DNA of 64,000 nucleotides from Bacteroidetes bacterium 43-93 (GCA_001897855.1 MKUO01000007.1:124001-188000), one strand, 5' to 3'; shown: positions 35,784-45,661, counted from the first letter of the stretch. The notes: a model not told the origin generated them from the letters alone. Made by a program: numbers and translations.

Positions 35784-37366
35784 AGGTAGATCTGGTATAT
35801 CTTTCTAAACACAAACCATCATTTCAGTGGCCTTTGGGTGATGTATACATTGTGCCGATGTACACGGATGTGGTAGTAAGTAATACAAAGGATATTCTTG
35901 CAAAAATCAGTGCTGATTGGTTATTGTTTTGGGATGCAAATATTGGAATACCTTCCATTGAACTCATTCGTGAATTAGCTGAAAAAAATGTAGATGTATA
36001 TCATGCCGGACTAAAACTGGGATTGCAGGGATTGCCACATACACTTGATTATATAAACCCGGCATGGCTTTACAATAAGGATGCGGCTGATGATATTGAA
36101 AACTCATCTTTCCGTCTGAGCCTGAGAGCTTGTTTGGTCAGAAAGAGTGTGCTGGAATCGATTGGTGGAATCCCGAAAGGATATTGGTCGCTGGATACAG
36201 CTAGCCTTGCACTGGGATACAAGATCATTAAGATGGGCGGCATGCTGCGTTATCATCCGGGTTTAGTACAGCATACAGAAGAGGGACATAGTTTACCACT
36301 TAGAGATGAATGGGCTTTTGCGCGCCAGTTTTTCCCAAAGAAATGGCAGGTATGGTTGTTACTGAATCAAAAAGGGTTCAGGCGTAATTACAAATACTGG
36401 AAAGCAACCAAAGAGATAAAGTATAGCAGTCTAAAGCCAACACTGCATAGCTCGCAGGTAGAAGTGGATAACGTTTACGGAGACAAAGTTTCTGTATTGG
36501 CGCCTACATTAGACAGATATCCTTATCTGCAGGCAGAACTGGATCAACTATCTGCGCAGAAAGTATCACCTCATGAAGTGCTGGTAACAGATCAGACAGA
36601 CGTAGCGCACAGGCAAACGATAAATGCTGCTGCCTACCCCACACTTGCTATTAAATATTATCCACAGAATGAAAAAGGCCAATGCACGGCATGGAATAAA
36701 CTGATAGAAGAAGCGACCGGCGATTACTTATTGTTTCTCGGTGATGACGCGGATAATATACAGCCGTGGTTTATGCAAAAGCTGCTGTATACGGCGCATT
36801 ATTATGATGCTGATATGGTAGCATCTAATGTGATAGAGCTGAAACAACCTAAGCGTACGATCAATCACTATTATTACATGTCTGACACGTTCCCCATAAC
36901 ACTGATACGTACTGCATTAGTGAAGGAAGCGGGGAATATGGATATGTTCTTCAATAAAAACATCCGGGCAGATTATGACCTGGCATTACGCTGCCATGAG
37001 CATGGTGCATTCATGATATTTGATTCATCTGCTACCATAGATCATCACCGTGCGCCATCTGGTGGATTAAGGGCGCACAAAGCAAGGGTAATAACAAATA
37101 GCATATCCAAGAATTCGATTACGAAATTTGCGGAGCCGACATCTTCGGAAATATTCCTGGTAAAGAAACATTTTAACGCATTACAGTACCAAATGTTTGT
37201 CAGGATCAAGTTCTTTGATCAACTGATGGTGAAGGGAAATCTACTGCGGAAACTTGCGCGGGCTATCGTATTCCTATATAAATGGCCTTCGATAAAAAGA
37301 AGGTATAAACAAAATCTTGCCATTGCCGATGCGGAATTGAAGGCGCGCGGCATTTATAGATATTGA
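35780..37366 (+). CDS. Two-domain glycosyltransferase (degenerate N-terminal GT domain plus GT2)
   Basis: The 528-residue protein starts at GTG. The first ~220 residues contain a GT2-like stretch (LLFWDANIGIPSIELIRELAE, then SLRACLVRKSVLESIGG and a GYWSLDTASLALGYKI segment) but without the full GT2 donor site. From about residue 232 a canonical GT2 domain begins (KVSVLAPTLDRYPYLQAELDQLSAQ), with FLGDDADN as the DxD-type metal site and RADYDLALRCHEHG. It could be a processive or dual transferase, or the N-terminal domain may be a regulatory relic. The fusion is visible in the sequence; the function of the first half is inferred. Confidence 0.72.
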   Translation: MKVDLVYLSKHKPSFQWPLGDVYIVPMYTDVVVSNTKDILAKISADWLLFWDANIGIPSIELIRELAEKNVDVYHAGLKLGLQGLPHTLDYINPAWLYNKDAADDIENSSFRLSLRACLVRKSVLESIGGIPKGYWSLDTASLALGYKIIKMGGMLRYHPGLVQHTEEGHSLPLRDEWAFARQFFPKKWQVWLLLNQKGFRRNYKYWKATKEIKYSSLKPTLHSSQVEVDNVYGDKVSVLAPTLDRYPYLQAELDQLSAQKVSPHEVLVTDQTDVAHRQTINAAAYPTLAIKYYPQNEKGQCTAWNKLIEEATGDYLLFLGDDADNIQPWFMQKLLYTAHYYDADMVASNVIELKQPKRTINHYYYMSDTFPITLIRTALVKEAGNMDMFFNKNIRADYDLALRCHEHGAFMIFDSSATIDHHRAPSGGLRAHKARVITNSISKNSITKFAEPTSSEIFLVKKHFNALQYQMFVRIKFFDQLMVKGNLLRKLARAIVFLYKWPSIKRRYKQNLAIADAELKARGIYRY

Positions 37367-38451
37367 TGTACTACCTGATCATTTCATCTGAATTTCCGCC
37401 GGGGCCGGGAGGCATTGGGAAACATGCCTGGAGCATGGCCAAGGCTTTGATACATAACGGAGTGCAGGTAGATGTGATTACGAATATGGATCACGCGGAT
37501 GAAACGACCATTGCATCCTTCTTAAACAGCCTGCCACGAGGCATGAGCGTATACCGGGTAACGAGGCAAGGTGTACAAACCTATATCAACAGGCTGCAAA
37601 CAATTAAAAGGCTTTGCCGCGATAATAAGTACGATAAGATCATAGTTACCGGGCAATTTTCACTTTGGATAGGCGGATGGCTGAAACGATCCGGTAAACA
37701 AGTAACGGGCTTTGTTCACGGGACAGAACTATACATTGGTGGAGCCATCAAAAGAATGCTGACCAGGAATGCCTTGAAGTCGCTGGATGAAGTGTATGCA
37801 GTATCTAATTATACAGCCGGTTTAACTGAGCAGACCATTCAGAAACCTGTTAAAATATTACCTAACGGATTGGACCTAGCGGAATGGAGAAAGCAAGGTA
37901 TTGAAAAGTTGAACTGGGATGGCGACCCGGTTTTGTTGACCGTGGGCAGCATTACAAAGCGCAAAGGGCAGCATAATGTGGTACGTGCTTTGCCTGCTTT
38001 AATACAAGAATTTCCCCGACTGCACTATCATATGATTGGTTTGCCCAAAGAAGCAGATGCTATTCGTGAACTTGCGAAAGAACTGAGGATAGAAAGATAT
38101 ATTTCGATACATGGCAAAGCAGATGAACAGACGGTAAAGGCAGCTTATAAAACTGCAGATGTATTGATGATGCTCAGTGAGCGAGCTGAAAATGGAGATA
38201 TAGAAGGATTTGGTATCGCGGTATTGGAAGCAAGTATTAATGGCAAACCGGCGATCGGTAGCAGGGGTACAGGTATCGAAGACGCTATAAAAGATGGCTA
38301 TAACGGTAAGCTCGTAGAGGCTAAGGATGTGACAGCAATTGTTAAGGCTTTGAAAGAACTGCTTTCTGCTGACAAAGAATCGCTCGCGGAGAATTGTGTC
38401 AACTGGGCAAAACAGCATGATTGGGATCAGCTGACAAAGCAATTAGTTTGA
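37366..38451 (+). CDS. Glycosyltransferase family 4
   Basis: The ATG at 37366 overlaps the preceding stop by one base; an in-frame TTG just upstream is the alternative. The 361-residue protein begins YYLIISSEFPPGPGGIGKHAWSMAKAL, a signature of GT4 transferases that bind an acceptor lipid. The donor domain has VGSITKRKGQHNVVRAL and EGFGIAVLEASINGKPAIGS (EX7E type). It belongs to the eight-transferase run between wzx and wbpI. Its stop overlaps a TTG start (TTGA) of the following transferase. No specific acceptor is recognisable. Confidence 0.86.
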   Translation: MYYLIISSEFPPGPGGIGKHAWSMAKALIHNGVQVDVITNMDHADETTIASFLNSLPRGMSVYRVTRQGVQTYINRLQTIKRLCRDNKYDKIIVTGQFSLWIGGWLKRSGKQVTGFVHGTELYIGGAIKRMLTRNALKSLDEVYAVSNYTAGLTEQTIQKPVKILPNGLDLAEWRKQGIEKLNWDGDPVLLTVGSITKRKGQHNVVRALPALIQEFPRLHYHMIGLPKEADAIRELAKELRIERYISIHGKADEQTVKAAYKTADVLMMLSERAENGDIEGFGIAVLEASINGKPAIGSRGTGIEDAIKDGYNGKLVEAKDVTAIVKALKELLSADKESLAENCVNWAKQHDWDQLTKQLV

Positions 38452-39563
38452 GGTTATTGATCATTTCACATACAGATCATTATAAGGATGCCGAGGGTAA
38501 TATCTATGGATGGGGGCCTACCGTTCGGGAAATAGATGCATTAACTGCGTTGTTTGATGAGATTGTGCACATTGCCTGTTTATACGATCAATCTCCGCCT
38601 CCATCTGCGGTAAAATATAATAGCGGTAAAGTGCGTTTTGTGGGGATAGAACCTTTTGGCGGAAAAGGGTTGAAGAATAAATTAAAGATCATCACTACAG
38701 CGCTGCACAATTTAGGTTTGATCAAAAGGGAATTGCGTGATGCAGATGTATTCCAATTCAGAGCGCCTACATCAATAGGGTTATACATTATTCCATACCT
38801 CACATGGGGTAGTAAGAAGAAGGGCTGGTATAAATATGCAGGTAACTGGATGGCTGAATGTCCCGCACTATCGTACCGATTGCAACGCTGGATGCTGCTG
38901 AACCTGCAGAGACGGAAAATAACAATTAATGGCAGATGGGAAAACCAACCTGCTAAATGCCTGAGTTTCGAAAACCCTTGTTTGTACGGAAAAGACAGAA
39001 TGATTGGTATAGACTCTGTGGAAAATAAAAGCTTCGATCAACCATTGAATCTATGTTTTGCAGGCAGGCTGGATAAAGAGAAGGGTATCTATGATATACT
39101 GACTGCTTTAAAAAATTACCCGCATAAGGAAAGAATTGGGCGATTGGATATTGTAGGTGATGGGCCGGAAATGCAGCATCTCAAAAATGCAGTGCAGGAT
39201 ATTGGTATAAATGTCCATCTACATGGTGCATTGTCAAGAGGGGAATTATTTACCATTTACAAGAACTCGCATCTGCTGCTGTTGCCGAGTGAATCTGAAG
39301 GTTTTCCTAAGGTAGTGGCGGAAGCGGCTAATTTCGGTTGCATTCCTGTTGTCACGAATGTTTCATCGATCGGGCAGTATGTGAATGAAACTAACGGGTT
39401 TCTGTGGGAAAGGGATGAAATATCATTTGCGGATTATTTGGCACAGCTGAATCTATCCAACCCGTCACAGCTCAAAGAAATGGCAGTCAATGCGCATGAA
39501 ATGGCTGCGACATTTACATACGATCATTATATAACACGAATAAAAGAACTTATCCTCCAATAA
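38448..39563 (+). CDS. Glycosyltransferase family 4-like
   Basis: The TTG at 38448 gives MRLLIISHTDHYKDAEG; a longer frame runs upstream but would overlap the previous gene more. The 371-residue protein has an N-terminal domain with a conserved GWGPTVREIDAL segment and a C-terminal GT4 domain with NLCFAGRLDKEKGIYDIL and SESEGFPKVVAEAANFGCIPVVTN. That EX7E-like site is intact. It is coupled to its neighbours on both sides: the stop is directly followed by the TTG start of the polymerase gene. Confidence 0.82.
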   Translation: MRLLIISHTDHYKDAEGNIYGWGPTVREIDALTALFDEIVHIACLYDQSPPPSAVKYNSGKVRFVGIEPFGGKGLKNKLKIITTALHNLGLIKRELRDADVFQFRAPTSIGLYIIPYLTWGSKKKGWYKYAGNWMAECPALSYRLQRWMLLNLQRRKITINGRWENQPAKCLSFENPCLYGKDRMIGIDSVENKSFDQPLNLCFAGRLDKEKGIYDILTALKNYPHKERIGRLDIVGDGPEMQHLKNAVQDIGINVHLHGALSRGELFTIYKNSHLLLLPSESEGFPKVVAEAANFGCIPVVTNVSSIGQYVNETNGFLWERDEISFADYLAQLNLSNPSQLKEMAVNAHEMAATFTYDHYITRIKELILQ

Positions 39564-40949
39564 TTGGATCTGCTTAAGGGCACATATCGTTCTATTTCGT
39601 TGTGGCAATTGCTTGGTATTATCTTGCTTGGTGTAGTATGTACTTATGCTACTCCGCTTATTAGTCTCAGTTGGTTGGTTGTTGTATGCGTAAGTGTATA
39701 TGCTGTAATAAGGGATGATATCCAATGGCTATGGTATGGAATTGCCGCTTCTCCTTCGTTGGAAGTATGGGCACGTATGTCGCGCTCGCCGCTAATACCT
39801 TACGAGATTGGTAAGTATTATCTAGTTGCAGCGATCGTTCTGTTGTTGATACACTATAGTCAACGGAATATTGATAAACCTGTATATAAAACGGGCATCT
39901 ATTTATTACTGATACTGCTGCCAAGTGTAATTGTAGGTATAGGGGATTTTGATTTTGAGAGCTGGGTAATGAATTTGCTGGGTATAGTGGAGTTGGCAGT
40001 TCTGTTGATATTTATGGCTTATGAGCGGTGGACGGTGGACGCGTTCTGTAAAGTGCTGCAGGCGGCGTTGCTGCCAGTGCTGGGGATACTGATATACCTG
40101 ACATTGAAAACGCCGGATTTCGACGACATAAGATTTTCTTTAAGCTCTAACTTCAAGACATCCGGGGATTTTGGCAGCAACCAGGTCTCTACCATCATAG
40201 GTTTAGGAATGGTGCTGCTGATATTATTAATGATACTTAGGCGGCCATTTCTGAAAGTAAAGTGGTTGAACTATATTCTGCTGGCTGTACTACTATTTCG
40301 TGGGTTTCTTACTTTTTCTAGAGGTGGTATGCTTACTGCACTGTTATCTATATTCATTGCATTATTGCCTGCCATGTTAGCCAGTGCACGCACCTTTGTA
40401 AGGTATGCATTGCTTATAGTTTTGCTTGGTGGACTAAGCCTGGTGATATTTAATAAAGTAAATGATCTTACAGGAAACCAACTCCTGTTGCGATATAAAG
40501 GTGAAACTGCAGGAACGCTAGCGGGCACCAAAGAACGAAATCTGAATACACTTACATCATACAGGTTTGAGATCGTGATGACAGACCTGCGCATGTTTAA
40601 ACAGAACCTTTTGTTTGGGGTAGGGCCGGGAGTTTCAAAAGATCTAAGGCCTCAATACGGCTTTGAAGCGATAGCATCGCATACCGAATACACAAGGCTA
40701 TTGGCGGAACACGGCATTGGTGGTTTAATTGCGATTGTTATACTTACGTTGTTCCCTGTTTGGTGGGTGCGCAAACAGAAACTTGCAACCTGGAAAGCTG
40801 TATCGGCTGCTTTGTTTGTTTATGCTATTGTCACCTCTACCCATTCGGCGATGCGTACAAATACGACCGTAGTATGCTATGCGCTTGCAGCCGTGCCGGT
40901 TTACTTTTATCTTGGTAAGGGAATTAGAAAGGAGGCAAATGTCTCGTAA
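39564..40949 (+). CDS. wzy: O-antigen polymerase/ligase-like membrane protein (Wzy)
   Basis: The 461-residue protein has about eleven hydrophobic segments and a soluble loop. The segment FLTFSRGGMLTALLSI, near residues 249-265, is the Wzy_C (O-antigen ligase/polymerase) signature, and a FGVGPGVSKDLRPQYGFEAI...HTEYTRLLAEHGIGGL stretch is typical of the periplasmic loop with the conserved His and Glu. It should polymerise repeat units delivered by Wzx in the periplasm. The TTG start at 39564 directly follows a TAA stop. It overlaps the next gene by 11 bases. Confidence 0.85.
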   Translation: MDLLKGTYRSISLWQLLGIILLGVVCTYATPLISLSWLVVVCVSVYAVIRDDIQWLWYGIAASPSLEVWARMSRSPLIPYEIGKYYLVAAIVLLLIHYSQRNIDKPVYKTGIYLLLILLPSVIVGIGDFDFESWVMNLLGIVELAVLLIFMAYERWTVDAFCKVLQAALLPVLGILIYLTLKTPDFDDIRFSLSSNFKTSGDFGSNQVSTIIGLGMVLLILLMILRRPFLKVKWLNYILLAVLLFRGFLTFSRGGMLTALLSIFIALLPAMLASARTFVRYALLIVLLGGLSLVIFNKVNDLTGNQLLLRYKGETAGTLAGTKERNLNTLTSYRFEIVMTDLRMFKQNLLFGVGPGVSKDLRPQYGFEAIASHTEYTRLLAEHGIGGLIAIVILTLFPVWWVRKQKLATWKAVSAALFVYAIVTSTHSAMRTNTTVVCYALAAVPVYFYLGKGIRKEANVS

Positions 40950-41961
40950 AAAGATCATTATTGTAGGTCTGTTTCCTGATGTGCAGCAAGCGCCAATAAC
41001 GCAGGCATCAGAACTGGCAGATCTTTTGCGTGCGCATGGTTATGATGTGCTCACTGTATCACGGCATCGTGATAAATGGCAGCGGCTGACCGATATTATA
41101 ACGACATTATTTCGCCGCAGCAGTCAATATCACGTTGCCATTGTTCAATTCTATTCAGGCAATAGTTTTATATGGCAGTTCATTGCAGCACATATTGTGA
41201 AGCTGCTGGGTAAAAAATTAATACTGACAATACATGGCGGTGGGGTTCCTGCAGCTATAGCGAAATATAGAAAGCGTTACCTGTCAGTATTGAACAAAGC
41301 AGATGTGATAACAGTACCTTCCGGCTTTATTGCCGATCGCCTTGGTGCATACAGTTTGCAGACGCAAATTGTTGAGAATACCATTCCGCTGCGGGAATAT
41401 CCTTCTTATGATAAAGAAGACATACGGCCTAATATATTGTGGATGCGTTCTTTTGGCAGCATCTATAACCCATTAATGGCTATACGGGTTATTGATGTAT
41501 TGAAAAGTTATTACCCCAATGTAAAAATGTACATGGGCGGTATCGATATGGGCTTATTAGAAGAGACCCGACAATTGATACATGAGCTGGGGCTGCAGCA
41601 TAATATTGAGATAGCGGGCTTTATGGATGCCGAAAAGAAAAAGTATTATGCGGAGGTATGCGACGTCTATATGTCCACAAACAGGATAGATAACGCACCT
41701 GTTACTTTTTTAGAGATGTGGGCAATGGGCTTACCGATCGTAAGTACCAATGTCGGCGGAGTATCGCACCTGGTGACAGATAATGAAGATGGGTTGCTGG
41801 TAGCAGATGATGATCATATGGCTATGGCGGAGAAAATAAGACTTATCATCGAGTACAAAACAATTTCCTCGGGATTGATAGAAGCGGGTAAGAAGAAGGT
41901 TGCAGCTTACGACGAAGAAGTGGTGTATCATAAATGGGATAATATTCTTTCTGCATTATAA
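40939..41961 (+). CDS. Glycosyltransferase family 4
   Basis: The ATG at 40939 has an upstream GGAGG at about 40931 and gives MSRKKIIIVGLFPDVQQAP. The 340-residue protein contains a GT4 N-domain (SGNSFIWQFIAAHIVKLLGKKLILTIHGGG) and donor domain with LWMRSFGSIYNPLMAIRV and DNAPVTFLEMWAMGLPIVSTNVGG. The first Glu of EX7E is an Asn/Asp context here, a small variation. A canonical ribosome site is rare in this locus, so this gene may be translated more independently than the overlapping ones around it. It overlaps the CapK-like gene by one base. Confidence 0.84.
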   Translation: MSRKKIIIVGLFPDVQQAPITQASELADLLRAHGYDVLTVSRHRDKWQRLTDIITTLFRRSSQYHVAIVQFYSGNSFIWQFIAAHIVKLLGKKLILTIHGGGVPAAIAKYRKRYLSVLNKADVITVPSGFIADRLGAYSLQTQIVENTIPLREYPSYDKEDIRPNILWMRSFGSIYNPLMAIRVIDVLKSYYPNVKMYMGGIDMGLLEETRQLIHELGLQHNIEIAGFMDAEKKKYYAEVCDVYMSTNRIDNAPVTFLEMWAMGLPIVSTNVGGVSHLVTDNEDGLLVADDDHMAMAEKIRLIIEYKTISSGLIEAGKKKVAAYDEEVVYHKWDNILSAL

Positions 41962-43361
41962 TGTCTCTTTCAGAAAAGATATATAATCATTCACCGGTGT
42001 TGCTACAAAATGCGATGGTAAGCATTTATGGCTGGCGTTGGAACAGGCGTAGGTTTGGCGGTATATTTGAAAAAGAATTGCAAGGGTATAAACAGCGCGA
42101 AAAATTTACCGCTGCTCAATGGCAGGAATATACATCGCTGCAGCTATCTTCAATCCTGAAACATGCATTGGTCACAGTTCCATACTATAGGGAAAAATGG
42201 ATGCAGTATGGGTTGACGACGGAACAAATCAATGGTATTACTCCCGAGACTATCAACAGGCTTCCATTGCTAAGCAAGGAAGATCTCCGCAAGTATGGTA
42301 AATCAACCTTACTTTCAAACCAGATACAAAAAGGGGGTAGTTTTTTTTCATCCAGCGGAACGACCGGTACTCCTACAAGTATTCTTTTTTCAGAGAACAT
42401 GCATCAGAGATGGAGCGCAGCATATGAAGCACGTGTGCGCAACTGGGCCGGGGTGGATAGGTTTATGCGCCGGGGCATGATCGGGGGTAGAAGAGTGGTG
42501 CCCGATGCAAATGCAAAACGACCGTTTTACAGATACAATGCAACAGAACACCAGGTTTATTTTTCGGCCTATCATATAAGTAAGCAAAATGCAGCCAATT
42601 ATCTGGATGCCATAAAAAGGTACAAGCTTGATTATATGGTCGGCTATGCTATGAGCAACTATTTCCTGGCGAGGTTTATAGACGAACAGGGTTTGAAAGC
42701 TCCGCAGTTGCGTGCAGTAATCACATCCAGCGAAAAGTTGACACATGAAATGCGGGAAGTGTTTCAGAAAGTGTACGGTTGTAAAACATACGATGGCTGG
42801 AGCGGAGTAGAAGCTTGCGGATTGGTAAGCGAATGTGAGCATGGAGGTTTGCATATCAGTCCGGACGTAGGATTGATAGAACTGTTGGATAAAGAAGGAA
42901 ATGCCGTGTCGCCCGGTGAACAGGGAGAAGTAGTATGTACGGGCTTTCTCAATTATGATCAACCGTTGATAAGATATCGCATTGGTGATTACATGACGTT
43001 ATCGACAAGGTCATGTACCTGCGGCAGGATTATGCCCTTAATAGAAGAGATTACAGGGCGTATAGAAGATGTGGTCATAGGCAAGGATGGCAGGGAGATG
43101 GTGCGCTTCCATAGCTTGTTTACGGGGATGCCCAATATTATTAAAGGACAAGTAGTACAAGAGGACATTAATAACATCCGGTTAAACATTGTGAGTGAGC
43201 AGCCTCTAAGTGATGGAGAAAAAGATATATTAAAGAAAAAAGTGTACAGTCAACTTGGTGAAGTAAATGTTCAGATTTTTGAACAGAAAGAGATATTTTG
43301 TGGGATTAACGGAAAATTCAGGGCCGTTATATCAAACGTAAAAAGAGGATCCGATCGATGA
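41961..43361 (+). CDS. CapK-like adenylate-forming enzyme (phenylacetate-CoA ligase family)
   Basis: The 466-residue protein resembles PaaK/CapK enzymes: an N-terminal helix-rich part with HALVTVPYYREKW, the ATP-binding SSSGTTGTPTS near residues 129-139, YDGWSGVEACGL near 276, and RYRIGDYMTL near 337. Homologs in capsule loci are thought to activate a carboxylate (acyl or amino acid) as an adenylate for attachment to a sugar; the actual substrate is not known. A C-terminal Cys pair (CTCGRIMP) near 352 may bind zinc. No CoA-dependent pathway gene is next to it, so sugar acylation or amidation is the favoured inference. Confidence 0.83.
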   Translation: MSLSEKIYNHSPVLLQNAMVSIYGWRWNRRRFGGIFEKELQGYKQREKFTAAQWQEYTSLQLSSILKHALVTVPYYREKWMQYGLTTEQINGITPETINRLPLLSKEDLRKYGKSTLLSNQIQKGGSFFSSSGTTGTPTSILFSENMHQRWSAAYEARVRNWAGVDRFMRRGMIGGRRVVPDANAKRPFYRYNATEHQVYFSAYHISKQNAANYLDAIKRYKLDYMVGYAMSNYFLARFIDEQGLKAPQLRAVITSSEKLTHEMREVFQKVYGCKTYDGWSGVEACGLVSECEHGGLHISPDVGLIELLDKEGNAVSPGEQGEVVCTGFLNYDQPLIRYRIGDYMTLSTRSCTCGRIMPLIEEITGRIEDVVIGKDGREMVRFHSLFTGMPNIIKGQVVQEDINNIRLNIVSEQPLSDGEKDILKKKVYSQLGEVNVQIFEQKEIFCGINGKFRAVISNVKRGSDR

Positions 43362-44434
43362 CCAAAGTACTGACCGTTATTGGTACACGGCCACAGTTTA
43401 TTAAGGCGGCTGCTGTAGCAAGAGCTATCAAGCAGCATGGTGGCATACAGGAAGTGTTACTGCATACAGGGCAGCATTATGATGATGCTATGTCGGATAT
43501 CTTCTTCAGGGAGATGGATCTGCCCAAACCTGATTATCATTTTAGCATCAATACCAGTACGCACGCAACCATGACAGCACAAATGCTGGAAGGCATAGAA
43601 CAGGCTATCATCAAAGAAAAGCCCGATACCGTTTTGGTGTATGGTGATACCAATTCAACATTAGCAGGTGCGCTTGCGGCATCCAAACTGCATGTACCCG
43701 TGGCACACGTAGAAGCAGGGCTCCGCAGTTTTTATATGGATATGCCGGAGGAGGTGAACAGGATATTGACGGACAGGTTAAGTACCCAATTATTTTGCCC
43801 TACCGAAGTGGCGATGCAGAACCTGAAGAATGAAGGCCTCACAGAACCAGACAGGTTGGTGGTAAATACCGGAGATGTGATGTATGATGCCGCTTTGTAT
43901 TATGCTAAACAGTCAGCAAAGAAGTCTGATATCGTTCATAAGCTTGGCCTGAAAAAGGATGGCTATTTGCTGGCAACTTTTCACCGGGCGGAGAACACAG
44001 ATAATAAAGAAAGGCTCGAGGCGATCGTAAAAGCAATCAATACGCTTGCAAAAGAACATACAATAGTCCTGCCATTGCACCCGCGTACGCGTAAGATGAT
44101 GGAACAATTCCACCTGAAACTCAATTGCATGGTAATAGAGCCGGTAGGATATTTCGATATGCTGTCCTTGTTGCAAAACAGCCATCTTGTATTGACAGAT
44201 AGTGGCGGACTGCAAAAAGAAGCTTACTTCTTCCACAAATATTGCATCATATTGCGCGACCAGACAGAATGGGTAGAACTGACCCAGGCCGGCTGCAGCG
44301 TATTGGCCGGCGCAGTAAAAGAACAGATTTTGCACGGTGTTGCCAACATGTACAATAAGCAGTTTATTAACGGCAATATATTTTATGGTAATGGTAAGGC
44401 ATCAGCCCTTATCTGCCAGCATTTGGTTAAGTAG
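43358..44434 (+). CDS. wbpI: UDP-2,3-diacetamido-glucuronate 2-epimerase (WbpI type)
   Basis: The 358-residue protein is a WecB/NeuC-fold epimerase. It begins GTRPQFIKAAAVARAIK; RPQFIK is the WbpI-type motif, where WecB has RPEAIK. It also shows VYGDTNSTLAGALAA, the conserved VAHVEAGLRSF, and TDSGGLQKEA. WbpI inverts C2 of UDP-GlcNAc3NAcA to give UDP-ManNAc3NAcA, the fifth step of the pathway whose other genes lie in the same locus. The motif supports WbpI over WecB, but a phylogeny would settle it. It overlaps neighbours by 4 and 1 bases. Confidence 0.86.
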   Translation: MTKVLTVIGTRPQFIKAAAVARAIKQHGGIQEVLLHTGQHYDDAMSDIFFREMDLPKPDYHFSINTSTHATMTAQMLEGIEQAIIKEKPDTVLVYGDTNSTLAGALAASKLHVPVAHVEAGLRSFYMDMPEEVNRILTDRLSTQLFCPTEVAMQNLKNEGLTEPDRLVVNTGDVMYDAALYYAKQSAKKSDIVHKLGLKKDGYLLATFHRAENTDNKERLEAIVKAINTLAKEHTIVLPLHPRTRKMMEQFHLKLNCMVIEPVGYFDMLSLLQNSHLVLTDSGGLQKEAYFFHKYCIILRDQTEWVELTQAGCSVLAGAVKEQILHGVANMYNKQFINGNIFYGNGKASALICQHLVK

Positions 44435-45660
44435 TGCCCAGCATTTTAATCCTCACACAATACTACCCTCCCGAAACAGGAGCTCCGCAGAACAGGCTCA
44501 GCAGTCTTGCGCGTCATCTAAAACAATCGGGTGCTGAGGTAGAGGTGTTGACAGCCATGCCTAACTATCCTGCTATGCAGGTACATGGAGCTTATCGTGG
44601 CAAGTGGTTTTGCAAAGAAGAGCTGGATGGCATACCTGTATATCGCAGCTGGATATATGCGCGTAAGGCGAAAGGAATTGCAGTACGCTTACTCAATTAT
44701 TTTTCCTTCGTTTTCAGTTCAGCAATTACCGGCCTGTTTCGCATGAAGCGGTACGATATCATCATCTGTGAATCGCCTCCCTTATTCTTAGGTATGTCGG
44801 CGTTGATGATCAAGTTGTTCCGGCGAACTAAGCTGGTATTTAATGTATCTGACCTGTGGCCGGAAAGTGCGGAGAAGCTGAATATTGTGAACAACAAGAT
44901 CTTCCTGAAAGCGGCGTATGGTTTGGAAGCCTGGTTATATCGACGATCAGCATTGGTAAGCGGACAAACACAGGGTATAGTTAAAAGTATTCAAACCCGC
45001 TTTCCTAAGACCAGGACATTTTGGCTGCCTAATGGTATAGATGCAGAGAAATACAATATTGAAAAAGTAGATAAAACATGGAGACAGGTAAATGGTTTTA
45101 AGGAGAATGATTTCATTATACTGTATGCCGGCATATTAGGCCATGCGCAGGCACTGGAAGTGATACTGAATGCTGCCAACAGGCTTCGTGAGTCAGACAA
45201 TATAAAGTTTGTGATAGTGGGTGATGGGCCGCAAAAAGATTTCTTACATAGCTTGAAAGCGGAGTTAAAACTGGAACATGTTTTTTTCTTCCCGAATCAA
45301 CCCGCTGCAAATATGCCGGCCATCATTTACGCCAGCAATGCAGCCATCATCCCGTTAAAAAATATACCGCTTTTCATGGGTGCCATACCATCCAAGATAT
45401 TTGAGAACCTTGCTTTTGCAAGACCGATATTATTAGGTGTAGATGGAGAAGCAAAAGAATTATTTATTGAGCAGGGTAAATGCGGATTATTCTTTACTCC
45501 AGATGACGATGCCGCATTGGCGTATGGTACGTTGCAACTCAGTAATGATCCACAGTTATGCGCGACGCTTGGAGCTAACGGTAAAGCATACGTTTACCAA
45601 CATTTCAATCGCGCAAATATCGCAGCAGCATTTTACGAAGAATTAAAAGCTATATCCTGA
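44434..45660 (+). CDS. Glycosyltransferase family 4 (WbuB-like)
   Basis: The 408-residue protein starts at GTG and opens ILILTQYYPPETGAPQNRLSSLARHL, followed by EVEVLTAMPNYP, LVFNVSDLWPESA and LPNGIDAEKY, the pattern of WbuB/WcaI-type transferases. These often transfer an N-acetylated deoxy sugar (for example FucNAc) onto an early lipid-linked intermediate. Its place beside wbpI, wbpB and the phosphoglycosyltransferase suggests it may transfer the di-N-acetyl-uronate or the second sugar; that is inference. The donor site NIPLFMGAIPSKIFENLAFARPILLG is typical. Confidence 0.85.
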   Translation: MPSILILTQYYPPETGAPQNRLSSLARHLKQSGAEVEVLTAMPNYPAMQVHGAYRGKWFCKEELDGIPVYRSWIYARKAKGIAVRLLNYFSFVFSSAITGLFRMKRYDIIICESPPLFLGMSALMIKLFRRTKLVFNVSDLWPESAEKLNIVNNKIFLKAAYGLEAWLYRRSALVSGQTQGIVKSIQTRFPKTRTFWLPNGIDAEKYNIEKVDKTWRQVNGFKENDFIILYAGILGHAQALEVILNAANRLRESDNIKFVIVGDGPQKDFLHSLKAELKLEHVFFFPNQPAANMPAIIYASNAAIIPLKNIPLFMGAIPSKIFENLAFARPILLGVDGEAKELFIEQGKCGLFFTPDDDAALAYGTLQLSNDPQLCATLGANGKAYVYQHFNRANIAAAFYEELKAIS

Positions 45661-45661
45661 T

